Below, piece after piece: positions 7,213-14,544 of a stretch of 39,057 nt of DNA. Within the stretch, counting starts at the first letter, position 1. Every line of letters starts with the position of its first letter. The position numbers and the translations under genes were made by a program. The DNA comes from Lachnospiraceae bacterium (GTDB lineage: Bacteria > Bacillota > Clostridia > Lachnospirales > Lachnospiraceae): positions 1 to 39,057 of the forward strand of contig JAAWOG010000031.1 of NCBI GenBank assembly GCA_022799355.1. Reading direction: 5' to 3'. The notes beneath the pieces are model-generated. The model made no database searches. It saw only the letters and a list, made by a program, of their open reading frames with translations, and was not told the origin of the DNA.

Positions 7213-8661
7213 ATGTTATTTAATTCGTATATATTTATATTTTTGTTTCTGCCGCTTGTACTGGCAGGCTATTATTTCTTAAACAGCATAAAAAAGTATA
7301 CCGCCGCACAGGTTCTTGTGATCGGTATGTCCTGCTGGTTTTATGCTTATTTTAATCTTTCCTATCTGTTGCTTCTCGGGGGGAGCGTTGCGGTGAACTA
7401 TTTTTTTCATTGCAGGATATGCGGGGAGAGAAAAAGAGGCTACCTCATCGCAGGAGTCAGCTTCAATCTGCTGCTGCTATGCTATTTTAAATATTTTGAC
7501 TTCTTTACGGAAAATATCAACGCGGTTTTCGGCACTTCTTTTCTGTTCAGGAATATCATGCTGCCGCTGGGCATCAGTTTTTTTACCTTCCAGCAGATAT
7601 CCTTTCTGGCAGATACCTATAAGCAGGAGGCGGCAAAGTGCGGGCTCATCGAGTATACGCTGTTTGTCGTATTTTTCCCCCAACTGATCGCAGGTCCCAT
7701 TGTGACGCACGGGGAGATGATGGAACAGTTTCGCGCGCCGGAGAGAAAAAGGCCGGATGCGGATTTGTTTGCAAAGGGAATCCTGCTCTTTACGATGGGG
7801 CTGGCGAAAAAAGTCCTCCTGGCGGATCTGCTGGGACAGGCGGTAGACTGGGGATTTGGCGCCATAGAGGTACTGGATTCCACAAACGCGATCATTATTT
7901 CCGTGCTGTATACGTTTCAGCTTTATTTTGATTTTTCGGGTTATTGCGATATGGCTAAGGGGATCGGCCATATGCTGCATATCGAACTGCCCGTCAATTT
8001 CAATTCGCCTTATCAGTCGGCGGGAATCATCGAATTCTGGAAGAGATGGCATATTACTCTGGGGCGCTTTTTTACAAAATATGTCTATATTCCTCTGGGC
8101 GGGAACCGGCACGGAAAGTTTAAGACCTGCCGAAACAGTTTTATCGTGTTTTTCTTAAGCGGGCTCTGGCACGGGGCAAGCTGGACTTTCGTGCTCTGGG
8201 GTGTGATGCATGGGATCGGCTATATCATAGATTATCTGGGGAGGCCTTTCCTGAAAAAGCTCCCCCGTCCGGTGATGGTATTTCTGACCTTCTGTTTTGT
8301 GGATCTGGCGTTTGTGGCGTTCAGATCGCCCGACCTTGGCACGATGTGTGATATGTACAGACAGATTTTCACAGGAGGATTTGGGCTTCCGATGGCGGAG
8401 ATCGCGGTATTTTTTAAGGGAAGTGCATGGGATTATCTGTTTCAGGTGGTGCCCTGCGGCTCGGTATTTCTTGTAAATTATCTGCCCTATGTGCTGTTTT
8501 TGTGCCTGGCGTTCTATCTGGCGTTTATCGGGAAAAATGCGGTGGAGAGAGCGGAGAGGAGCCGGTTCGGCACGTTGGGAGGATTGTGCACGGCAGTATT
8601 ATTTTTATACTGTGTGATTTCTCTGGCAGGGGTGAGCTCCTTCCTGTATTTCAATTTTTAG
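7213..8661 (+). CDS. MBOAT-family membrane O-acyltransferase (AlgI/DltB-like)
   Basis: The protein has 482 residues and about ten or more hydrophobic segments, and begins MLFNSYIFIFLFLPLVLAGYY, typical for AlgI-like proteins. The family signature is clear: FWKRWHITLGRFFTKYVYIPLGGNR (His about 280), then LSGLWHGASW with the catalytic His at about residue 320. Such enzymes move acyl, often acetyl, groups across the membrane onto an extracellular polysaccharide or wall polymer. I start it at 7213. The longer frame from GTG 7138 begins inside the repeat and adds 25 residues unlike the family, though the site before 7213 is only moderate. The next gene is an SGNH-type partner, as in alginate and DltB/DltD-like systems. 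Confidence 0.92.
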   Translation: MLFNSYIFIFLFLPLVLAGYYFLNSIKKYTAAQVLVIGMSCWFYAYFNLSYLLLLGGSVAVNYFFHCRICGERKRGYLIAGVSFNLLLLCYFKYFDFFTENINAVFGTSFLFRNIMLPLGISFFTFQQISFLADTYKQEAAKCGLIEYTLFVVFFPQLIAGPIVTHGEMMEQFRAPERKRPDADLFAKGILLFTMGLAKKVLLADLLGQAVDWGFGAIEVLDSTNAIIISVLYTFQLYFDFSGYCDMAKGIGHMLHIELPVNFNSPYQSAGIIEFWKRWHITLGRFFTKYVYIPLGGNRHGKFKTCRNSFIVFFLSGLWHGASWTFVLWGVMHGIGYIIDYLGRPFLKKLPRPVMVFLTFCFVDLAFVAFRSPDLGTMCDMYRQIFTGGFGLPMAEIAVFFKGSAWDYLFQVVPCGSVFLVNYLPYVLFLCLAFYLAFIGKNAVERAERSRFGTLGGLCTAVLFLYCVISLAGVSSFLYFNF

Positions 8662-8728
8662 AGGAAATCATTCTTTGTATCTATCCGCTTGCTATGCGGT
8701 ATTACAGTTTGTAAAAGGAACGTAAATT

Positions 8729-9778
8729 ATGAAGAACAGTAAAAAGAAATGGCTGGCGGTTTTCGGAGCGGTATGCGGCATTTGTCTTGGGGCGATGGCG
8801 GCGCTTGTCATTTATGTAGATCCGTTTTTTCAGTATCATAAGCCTCTGCCGGATTTCCCGTATGTGCTGGATAACCAGCTTACGCAGAATCCGGGTATTG
8901 CGAAAAATATGGACTATGACAGCATTATCCTTGGCTCGTCCATGGTGGTGCAGTTTAATACTCTGTGGTTTGAGGATATTCTGGGGCTTCAGACAATGAA
9001 GCTGCCATACAATGCGGCCCATGCCAAAGATCAGGATCGGATCATGAGCGTTGTTGAGGAGCATCACGAAATGCCGAAGGCTGTGTTTTTGGGGATCGAT
9101 CTGCTGCCTTATACAAACGGAACGGATGTGGAGGCGTATCCTGTTCCTGAATTATATTATGACAATCATATTTATAATGATGTGGAATACTGGTGGAACA
9201 AGGATGTGCTGCTTGACTATATCATAGCGCCCTATGTGGGGAAAGATGAGGCGGATGATTTTCATATTATTTATGGAAAGAATTATTACGGGGAATACTA
9301 TAATAAGGAATATGTTCTGAGCAATTATGTGCCGGAGGAGAAGGCAGAGGAGACTGTGCCGGAGGACGCCTATGTGGAGGCGGCGCTGGCAAACATGGAG
9401 GAGCATATTCTGCCTCATATCAGAAACAATCCCGATACGGAGTTTTTTGTGTTTTTTCCGCCCTACAGTATCTTGTTCTGGTATGACTGCCTGCAGGATA
9501 ATGAGGTGGATGCGCGCCTTAAGGAATATGAGGTGATTATGCAGTCTTTGTTTCCCTGCGATAACGTGCGGGTGTTTTTCTTTCAGAATGATCCGGAACT
9601 GATCTGCAACCTGGACCGGTATACGGATTATACCCACTATGACAGGGAAGTAAACCTCTATATGGTGGAATGTTTTGCCAGCGGGGAAATGGAAGTGACG
9701 GCGGAAACTTATCAGAAGGAGCTGGATGAATTGAGGGATGTAGTCAACCGGTTTGATTTCAGTATTTGGGGGTTGTGA
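8729..9778 (+). CDS. Membrane-anchored SGNH/AlgJ-like protein
   Basis: The 349-residue protein has one N-terminal membrane anchor (about residues 9-30) and an extracytoplasmic domain. After it comes IILGSSMV (Ser70/Ser71), a GDSL-like nucleophile site. Near the end is DYTHYDREVN (Asp300, His303), matching the D-x-x-H of SGNH hydrolases. FFVFFPPYS fits the central strand. It follows the MBOAT gene by 67 bases with a good AAAGGAA site, so it most likely completes acyl transfer outside the cell, as AlgJ/AlgX or DltD do. The acyl acceptor is unknown because no polymer-synthesis genes flank the pair. Confidence 0.75.
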   Translation: MKNSKKKWLAVFGAVCGICLGAMAALVIYVDPFFQYHKPLPDFPYVLDNQLTQNPGIAKNMDYDSIILGSSMVVQFNTLWFEDILGLQTMKLPYNAAHAKDQDRIMSVVEEHHEMPKAVFLGIDLLPYTNGTDVEAYPVPELYYDNHIYNDVEYWWNKDVLLDYIIAPYVGKDEADDFHIIYGKNYYGEYYNKEYVLSNYVPEEKAEETVPEDAYVEAALANMEEHILPHIRNNPDTEFFVFFPPYSILFWYDCLQDNEVDARLKEYEVIMQSLFPCDNVRVFFFQNDPELICNLDRYTDYTHYDREVNLYMVECFASGEMEVTAETYQKELDELRDVVNRFDFSIWGL

Positions 9779-9851
9779 GCGCCTGCCGGGAGAGAGAAAG
9801 GTTGTCTGAGCGGCATTGGCAATGCATACTGTATGGGGAAGAGGTTTTGGT

Positions 9852-9974
9852 ATGAAGGTGGATCTGAGGCTTTCGGCGGGGATTTTTCAGGAGAAGGACC
9901 GGCTTTCAAAAACGGCAGGGATACAGATGGCACACCGTTACAAGGGGGGACAGCAACAGTGGAATATATCGTGA
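9852..9974 (+). CDS. Possible 40-residue small ORF overlapping the start of nnr
   Basis: An ATG with an AGAGG site seven bases upstream opens a 40-codon frame (MKVDLRLSAGIFQEKDRLSK and on) ending TGA at 9972-9974. It overlaps the first 16 bases of nnr in another frame. The peptide is basic and has no recognised family. Its ribosome site is as good as those of the real genes here, so it could be a translated leader coupled to nnr. It may equally be chance. Confidence 0.35.
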   Translation: MKVDLRLSAGIFQEKDRLSKTAGIQMAHRYKGGQQQWNIS

Positions 9975-11674
9975 GCGCTGAGGAAATGCAGAGGGCTGAT
10001 GAAAATACAATAAATTATTTCGGTATACCGCAGCTTGTTTTGATGGAGCGGGCGGCGCTTACGGCGAAGGAACTGATGGAACGAAGATGGCAGGGCATAT
10101 TGGGGGAAGGTGCCCGGGTTTTAATCGCCTGCGGAAACGGCAATAACGGCGGGGACGGCGCGGCGCTGGCACGGCTTCTTTTTCTGGCGGGCTGTGATGT
10201 GACGGTGCTTGTCAGCGGAGAGCCGGAAAAATATTCTTCGGCACTGCGAAAACAGATGGAAATACTGGAGAGGTACTGCGCGGATAAAAGATCAAAGAGC
10301 CGGGATGATGCATCGAATATAACGATGATTACGGATGACGATTGGAAGCAGGAAAGAGAGAGGGAGCGTATACGGAAAGCGGAACGGAAAACAGGGGCGG
10401 AAAAAGACGGCTGCCTCAGGGGATATGATCTGGTGGTGGATGCCCTGTTTGGGATCGGTTTATCCCGGCCGATCAGCGGGATATATCGGGAGAAGATAGA
10501 ATGGCTGAACAGGCTCGGCGGAAAGAAGGCGGCGCTTGATATTCCTTCCGGTATCTCAGCCCGGGACGGCAGTGTCCTTGGAAGTGCCTTTCGGGCGGAC
10601 CTTACGGTGACGTTTGGTTTTGGGAAAAGGGGGATGCTGCTTTATCCAGGCAGGGATATCTGCGGTGAGACGATCGTTGCGGACATCGGTATTACAAGGG
10701 AGAGTTTTCTTGGAACCTGCCCTGCCGGGGTGACGATCGGCAGAGCGCGCAGTGCAAAGAAGAGTATAAAAGACAGTGTATATCTTGGAACTATCATAAA
10801 ACGCAGTCAGAACAGCCATAAAGGGACCTACGGAAAAGTCCTTCTGTTTGCGGGAAGCGCCGGTGCGCCGGGGGCGGCATTGCTGGCGGGGGAGGCGGTT
10901 TTGAGAAGCGGCGCGGGTATGCTACGGATGGTTTCCCCGGCGGAAAACCGTGAACTGGTGATATCCGGGCTGCCGGAGGCGATGTATCAGGCGCTTAATG
11001 AAGAGACGGACTGGGAAAAACTGCTGGGATGGTGTGACGCGGTGGTTGCCGGTCCCGGTATTGGCCGGTGTGATCTCGCAGAGAGAAGTCTGGAGAAAAT
11101 ACTGACAGTTATGTCAGAAACCGGAGTCCGCAAACCCATTGTTCTGGATGCGGACGGACTGAATCTTCTGGCCTTTTCAGAACGGCTTTCCGAACTTGTA
11201 AAAGGGTATGCCGGGCAGGGCGGCATTGTGATGATGACGCCTCATATGGCGGAGTTTGCAAGGCTTCTGCGCTGCAGTGTGCAGGATCTGCAAAAAGAAA
11301 GGATGGAAAGGCTGGAGGAGTACTGCCGTAAGATGGGGGCGATTCTGGTCAGTAAGGATGCGGCCACCGTGGTCGGCTATGGGGGAGATTGCCGGAGTTT
11401 CCGGTATTATATCAACCAGACCGGAAACAGCGGGATGGCAACAGCCGGTTCCGGCGATGTGCTATCCGGGATTATGGGCGCGCTGGCGGCATTTACGGCG
11501 GTGAGCCTTCGTGAACACGGAGAGGAAGCGGACAAGGGGGCGGCATATTTTCAGGCGGCGTACCATGCCGTATATCTGCATGGGCTGGCGGGAGATGCGG
11601 CGGCGGAAAAATACGGGGAAGCTTCGATGAAGGCGGGGGATATCATAAGGGCGCTGCCCAAGCTGTTGGGGTAA
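9959..11674 (+). CDS. nnr: Bifunctional NAD(P)H-hydrate epimerase / ADP-dependent NAD(P)H-hydrate dehydratase
   Basis: The 571-residue repair enzyme turns damaged NAD(P)HX back into NAD(P)H. The N-terminal YjeF_N epimerase domain (about 1-245) begins VEYIVSAEEMQRAD and holds CGNGNNGGDGAALARLL, DALFGIGLSRP and LDIPSGIS. The C-terminal dehydratase domain (about 270-571) holds KVLLFAGSAGAPGAALL, VVAGPGIG, VLDADGLNLL, MMTPHMAEFARL and NSGMATAGSGDVLSG. GTG 9959 is the likely start: AAGGGGGG lies nine bases upstream and the family begins with this motif. An in-frame ATG at 9833 would add a Gly-rich 42-residue tail without family likeness. A low-complexity basic insert (RERERIRKAERKTG) sits in the first domain. 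Confidence 0.93.
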   Translation: MEYIVSAEEMQRADENTINYFGIPQLVLMERAALTAKELMERRWQGILGEGARVLIACGNGNNGGDGAALARLLFLAGCDVTVLVSGEPEKYSSALRKQMEILERYCADKRSKSRDDASNITMITDDDWKQERERERIRKAERKTGAEKDGCLRGYDLVVDALFGIGLSRPISGIYREKIEWLNRLGGKKAALDIPSGISARDGSVLGSAFRADLTVTFGFGKRGMLLYPGRDICGETIVADIGITRESFLGTCPAGVTIGRARSAKKSIKDSVYLGTIIKRSQNSHKGTYGKVLLFAGSAGAPGAALLAGEAVLRSGAGMLRMVSPAENRELVISGLPEAMYQALNEETDWEKLLGWCDAVVAGPGIGRCDLAERSLEKILTVMSETGVRKPIVLDADGLNLLAFSERLSELVKGYAGQGGIVMMTPHMAEFARLLRCSVQDLQKERMERLEEYCRKMGAILVSKDAATVVGYGGDCRSFRYYINQTGNSGMATAGSGDVLSGIMGALAAFTAVSLREHGEEADKGAAYFQAAYHAVYLHGLAGDAAAEKYGEASMKAGDIIRALPKLLG

Positions 11675-11703
11675 AAGTATGTTGCGGGAAATGAGGTATC
11701 AGT

Positions 11704-12855
11704 ATGAAAGATATATCGGATAAATATAAGCGTGTCTGTGCGGTGGTGGACCTGGATGCCGCTTTGAAAAATATGGAGTGCCTGAGGGAAAATCTGCTGC
11801 CGGAGACAAAAATGCTTGCGGTGATCAAGGCGAACGGCTACGGGCACGGCGCGGTGCGGATTGCGAAAAAACTGGACCATCTGGACTATGTGTTCGGCTA
11901 TGCGGTGGCAACTGTGGAGGAGGCGCTGGAACTTCGGGAAAACGGACTGTATAAACCGATCCTGATTCTGGGCTACACCTTTCCCGACTGTTATGAAAGG
12001 CTTGTGGAGGAGGATATCCGCCCCACGGTATTTCGGATGGATATGGCGAAGCAGCTCTCGGAAGAGGCGCTCAGGCAGGGAAAGCGGTTAAAGGTTCACA
12101 TAAAGGTGGATACGGGCATGTCCCGGATCGGCATTTTCCCGGACCGGAGAGGGTTTGACTTTGTAAAAGCGGTGTGCGGGATGCCGGGGCTTATAATCGA
12201 AGGAATCTATACCCATTTTGCCCGGGCGGATGAGAAGGATAAGACAGACGCTTTAGAACAGTTTCAGCGGTTTACGGACTTTACGGAGCGGCTGCGCAGG
12301 GAACTGTCCCTTACGATTCCGCTGAGGCATTGCGCCAACAGCGCGGCGATCATGGAACTTCCCCAAACCCAGCTTTCCCTTGTGCGGGCGGGGATTGCGA
12401 TGTACGGGATCTGTCCCTCGGAGGAGGTGGATAAGGAAAAGACGGCGCTTTCTCCTGTCTTTGCCCTGTACAGTCATATTGTTTATATAAAGACGGTGCC
12501 GGCGGGCGTGGCGGTCAGTTACGGCGGTACATATGTGACCGAAAAAAGCCGGCGGATCGCAACGATTCCGGTAGGATATGGGGACGGCTATCCCCGGGGG
12601 CTGTCAGGAAAGGGCGCGGTTTTAATCCGGGGAAAGAGAGCGCCTGTGCTTGGCAGAGTATGCATGGATCAGTTTATGGTGGATGTGACGGAGATTCCGG
12701 AAGCGGCGGAAGGGGATAAGGTGACGCTGATCGGAGCGGACGGATCGGAGCGGATTACAATGGAAGAGTTAGGAGAGCTGTCAGGGCGGTTTCACTATGA
12801 ACTTGCCTGCGATCTGGGCAGCCGGATTCCGCGGGTGTATATCGAAGGAGAATGA
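11704..12855 (+). CDS. alr: Alanine racemase
   Basis: This 383-residue PLP enzyme makes D-alanine for peptidoglycan. AVIKANGYGHG carries the PLP lysine (Lys42). SYGGTYVTEKSRRIATIPVGYGDGYPR carries the second catalytic base tyrosine and the PLP phosphate region. RVCMDQFMVDVT and the ending CDLGSRIPRVY are standard. It follows nnr by 29 bases and probably shares its transcript. Downstream is mazF, the same order as alr and ndoA in Bacillus. Confidence 0.97.
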   Translation: MKDISDKYKRVCAVVDLDAALKNMECLRENLLPETKMLAVIKANGYGHGAVRIAKKLDHLDYVFGYAVATVEEALELRENGLYKPILILGYTFPDCYERLVEEDIRPTVFRMDMAKQLSEEALRQGKRLKVHIKVDTGMSRIGIFPDRRGFDFVKAVCGMPGLIIEGIYTHFARADEKDKTDALEQFQRFTDFTERLRRELSLTIPLRHCANSAAIMELPQTQLSLVRAGIAMYGICPSEEVDKEKTALSPVFALYSHIVYIKTVPAGVAVSYGGTYVTEKSRRIATIPVGYGDGYPRGLSGKGAVLIRGKRAPVLGRVCMDQFMVDVTEIPEAAEGDKVTLIGADGSERITMEELGELSGRFHYELACDLGSRIPRVYIEGE

Positions 12856-12856
12856 G

Positions 12857-12952
12857 ATGCCGCGGATGCATATTGAAAGAGAAAGGGATTCTGCGCGGGG
12901 CGTGTCGAAAAAGAAGGAAAGTGAGTGTCATTTTATCAGACGCTTTATCTGA
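12857..12952 (+). CDS. 31-residue small ORF between alr and mazF
   Basis: An ATG lies one base after the alr stop (TGAGATG), with AAGGAG six bases upstream inside the end of alr. The peptide is very basic (MPRMHIERERDSARGVSKKK and on, ending HFIRRFI). It occupies the slot held by the mazE/ndoAI antitoxin in Bacillus. It is far too short for a ribbon-helix-helix antitoxin and I see no similarity to one. It may be a real small protein, an antitoxin remnant, or chance. Confidence 0.4.
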   Translation: MPRMHIERERDSARGVSKKKESECHFIRRFI

Positions 12953-13071
12953 TATCGGCATGAAATCAGAAACAAATTTCATATTCCGTGTATGAAATAA
13001 AAACCACGGGAAATACTGTAAATATCACCTGCAAAACCAGAAGGCAGGAAAAAAATAAGAGGTGAGTTTCT

Positions 13072-13431
13072 ATGAAACGCGGAGATATTTACTATGCCGA
13101 CTTAAGGCCCGTGGTAGGTTCCGAACAGGGCGGCGTGAGACCGGTACTTATCGTGCAGAACGACACGGGAAACAGGCACAGCCCCACAGTGATCTGTGCG
13201 GCAATTACATCGAGACAGAATAAGGCGAAACTGCCCACTCATATCGAGCTTCGGGCGGATCAGTACCAGATGGAGAAAAATTCGGTTATTTTACTGGAAC
13301 AGTTAAGGACGATAGATAAAATGAGATTGAAAGACAGGGTTTGCCATCTGGATGAGAAAATGATGCATCAGGTAAACCACGCGCTGGCGATCAGCCTGGA
13401 ATTAAACAGCAGAAGTTCATCTGCCGGCTGA
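13072..13431 (+). CDS. mazF: MazF/PemK-family endoribonuclease toxin
   Basis: The 119-residue protein begins [31 protein letters not shown], the full N-terminal signature of Firmicute MazF/Endo[10 protein letters not shown] and THIE follow, and then [17 protein letters not shown], which forms the dimer/RNA face. Family members cut mRNA at short specific sites. AAGAGGTGAG precedes ATG. The usual partner would be a MazE-type antitoxin directly upstream. None is present in the 216 bases after alr, apart from a 31-codon frame. A strong terminator ends the unit. Confidence 0.94.
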   Translation: MKRGDIYYADLRPVVGSEQGGVRPVLIVQNDTGNRHSPTVICAAITSRQNKAKLPTHIELRADQYQMEKNSVILLEQLRTIDKMRLKDRVCHLDEKMMHQVNHALAISLELNSRSSSAG

Positions 13432-13454
13432 GCTCGGCGGAAACTGAAAAACTG

Positions 13455-13508
13455 AAAAAAGTGTAACGAGCGATTTGATTATATCAGGTTCGCCGTTACA
13501 CTTTTTTT
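13455..13508 (+). terminator. Rho-independent terminator after mazF
   Basis: AAAAAAGTGTAACG (13455-13468) pairs perfectly with CGTTACACTTTTTT (13494-13507), and the T-run extends to 13508. It would work on either strand and cleanly separates the housekeeping block from the catabolic regulon. Confidence 0.92.
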
Positions 13509-13542
13509 GTGAGAATTTGTGCAAAACTACTAAAAATTCACC

Positions 13543-13563
13543 ATGAAAAAAGTGTGAAAACGA
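13543..13563 (+). promoter_or_regulatory. Conserved 21-bp upstream box of the GRE promoter
   Basis: This block contains two direct TGAAAA half-sites and ends GTGTGAAAACGA. It is matched at 20 of 21 positions by 16748-16768. In both places the block ends 18 bases before the -35 hexamer. TGAAAACG is also the half-site of the 17-bp operators downstream. It may be an auxiliary repressor or activator site. Confidence 0.6.
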
Positions 13564-13581
13564 TAAAATGATATAAGGAGA

Positions 13582-13610
13582 TTGACAGAGAATAAGTTAT
13601 GCCATACTAT
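13582..13610 (+). promoter_or_regulatory. Sigma-A promoter for the activase/GRE unit
   Basis: TTGACA (13582-13587), a 17-base spacer, then TACTAT (13605-13610). The predicted start is near 13617, which puts the operator at 13624 just downstream of it. Confidence 0.8.
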
Positions 13611-13623
13611 AGAGATACAGGAA

Positions 13624-13640
13624 ATAAAAACGTTTTCATT
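13624..13640 (+). promoter_or_regulatory. LacI-type operator, copy 1
   Basis: ATAAAAACGTTTTCATT contains the palindrome AAAACGTTTT with a central CpG, the pattern bound by LacI/PurR-type proteins. Identical 17-mers occur at 16827 and 16893. Its position about +8 to +24 would block transcription. Confidence 0.8.
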
Positions 13641-13675
13641 AAACGACAGGAGAAAAAAAGGAAGAACAATCACTT

Positions 13676-14530
13676 ATGGAGACGATCACAGGCACCGTAT
13701 TTGATATCAAACAACTGGCAGTATTCGATGGTCCCGGCATCCGCACCACGGTTTTTTTAAAGGGCTGTCCTCTGCGCTGTGCCTGGTGCCATAATCCGGA
13801 AGGGCTGTCGCCCTCAAGGCAGCTTATGGTCAGTACAGGGAGCTGTATACGGTGCGGGGAATGCAAAAAGATCTGTGAACATCCTGAGCACTGCGTAACA
13901 TGCGGTGCATGTATCCTGTCCTGTCCGCTCCATATCAGGAAAATATGCGGCGTGACATATACGGATAAGGCGCTGGCGGAAAAGCTGCTGAGAGATAAGG
14001 ATATTCTGGAAAAAAACGGCGGTGGAATCACTTTTTCGGGCGGCGAGCCGACAATGCAGGCGGCGTTTCTTCTGGCAGTGCTGAAAAGGCTGAAAGGGAT
14101 GCATCGCGCCATCGAAACCTGCGGCTATTGCAGACCGGATATTTTTCAAGCGATATTAGGAGAACTTGAATTGGTTATAATGGATATCAAGCTGGCAGAT
14201 CCCCGGGAGCATAAAAAATGGACCGGGAAGGATAACGCCGTTATTTTACATAATCTTGAGATTCTGAAAAACAGCCGGATTTCCTTTCGCATCCGGATTC
14301 CGGTGATTCCGGGAGTGAATGATTCCGAAAAAAATTTTGAGGAGACGGCAGGACTTCTGCGGGGCGCATCCGCTCCAGAAAAGGTGGAACTGCTTCCTTA
14401 CCACAGAACGGCAGGTGCAAAGTATACCATGGTGGGAATGGCGTACAGGCCCGGGTTTGAAGAGGAGAGGGCGCCTTATCTCCATACGGATATTTTTGAA
14501 AAGTACGGAATTTCGGCAAAAATACTATAG
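13676..14530 (+). CDS. Glycyl-radical enzyme activating protein (radical SAM)
   Basis: The 284-residue enzyme uses S-adenosylmethionine and a 4Fe-4S cluster to install the glycyl radical on its partner. The radical SAM motif is CPLRCAWC (C-x3-C-x2-C). It is followed by two further cluster motifs at about residues 57-87: CIRCGECKKIC and CVTCGACILSCP, each C-x2-C-x2-C-x3-C. This two-cluster insert is typical of activases of dehydratase-type and other non-PFL glycyl-radical enzymes. TFSGGEPTMQ is the SAM-binding GGE motif. The start DGPGIRTTVFLKGCPLRC is canonical. The gene is first in its unit and lies 14 bases before the GRE gene, its evident substrate. Confidence 0.95.
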   Translation: METITGTVFDIKQLAVFDGPGIRTTVFLKGCPLRCAWCHNPEGLSPSRQLMVSTGSCIRCGECKKICEHPEHCVTCGACILSCPLHIRKICGVTYTDKALAEKLLRDKDILEKNGGGITFSGGEPTMQAAFLLAVLKRLKGMHRAIETCGYCRPDIFQAILGELELVIMDIKLADPREHKKWTGKDNAVILHNLEILKNSRISFRIRIPVIPGVNDSEKNFEETAGLLRGASAPEKVELLPYHRTAGAKYTMVGMAYRPGFEEERAPYLHTDIFEKYGISAKIL

Positions 14531-14544
14531 AGGAGGAACAGGGG

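Noticed and set aside
9833-9958. N-terminal extension of nnr from ATG 9833
   Set aside because: Gly-rich sequence not seen in the family; GTG 9959 has a strong site at ideal distance.
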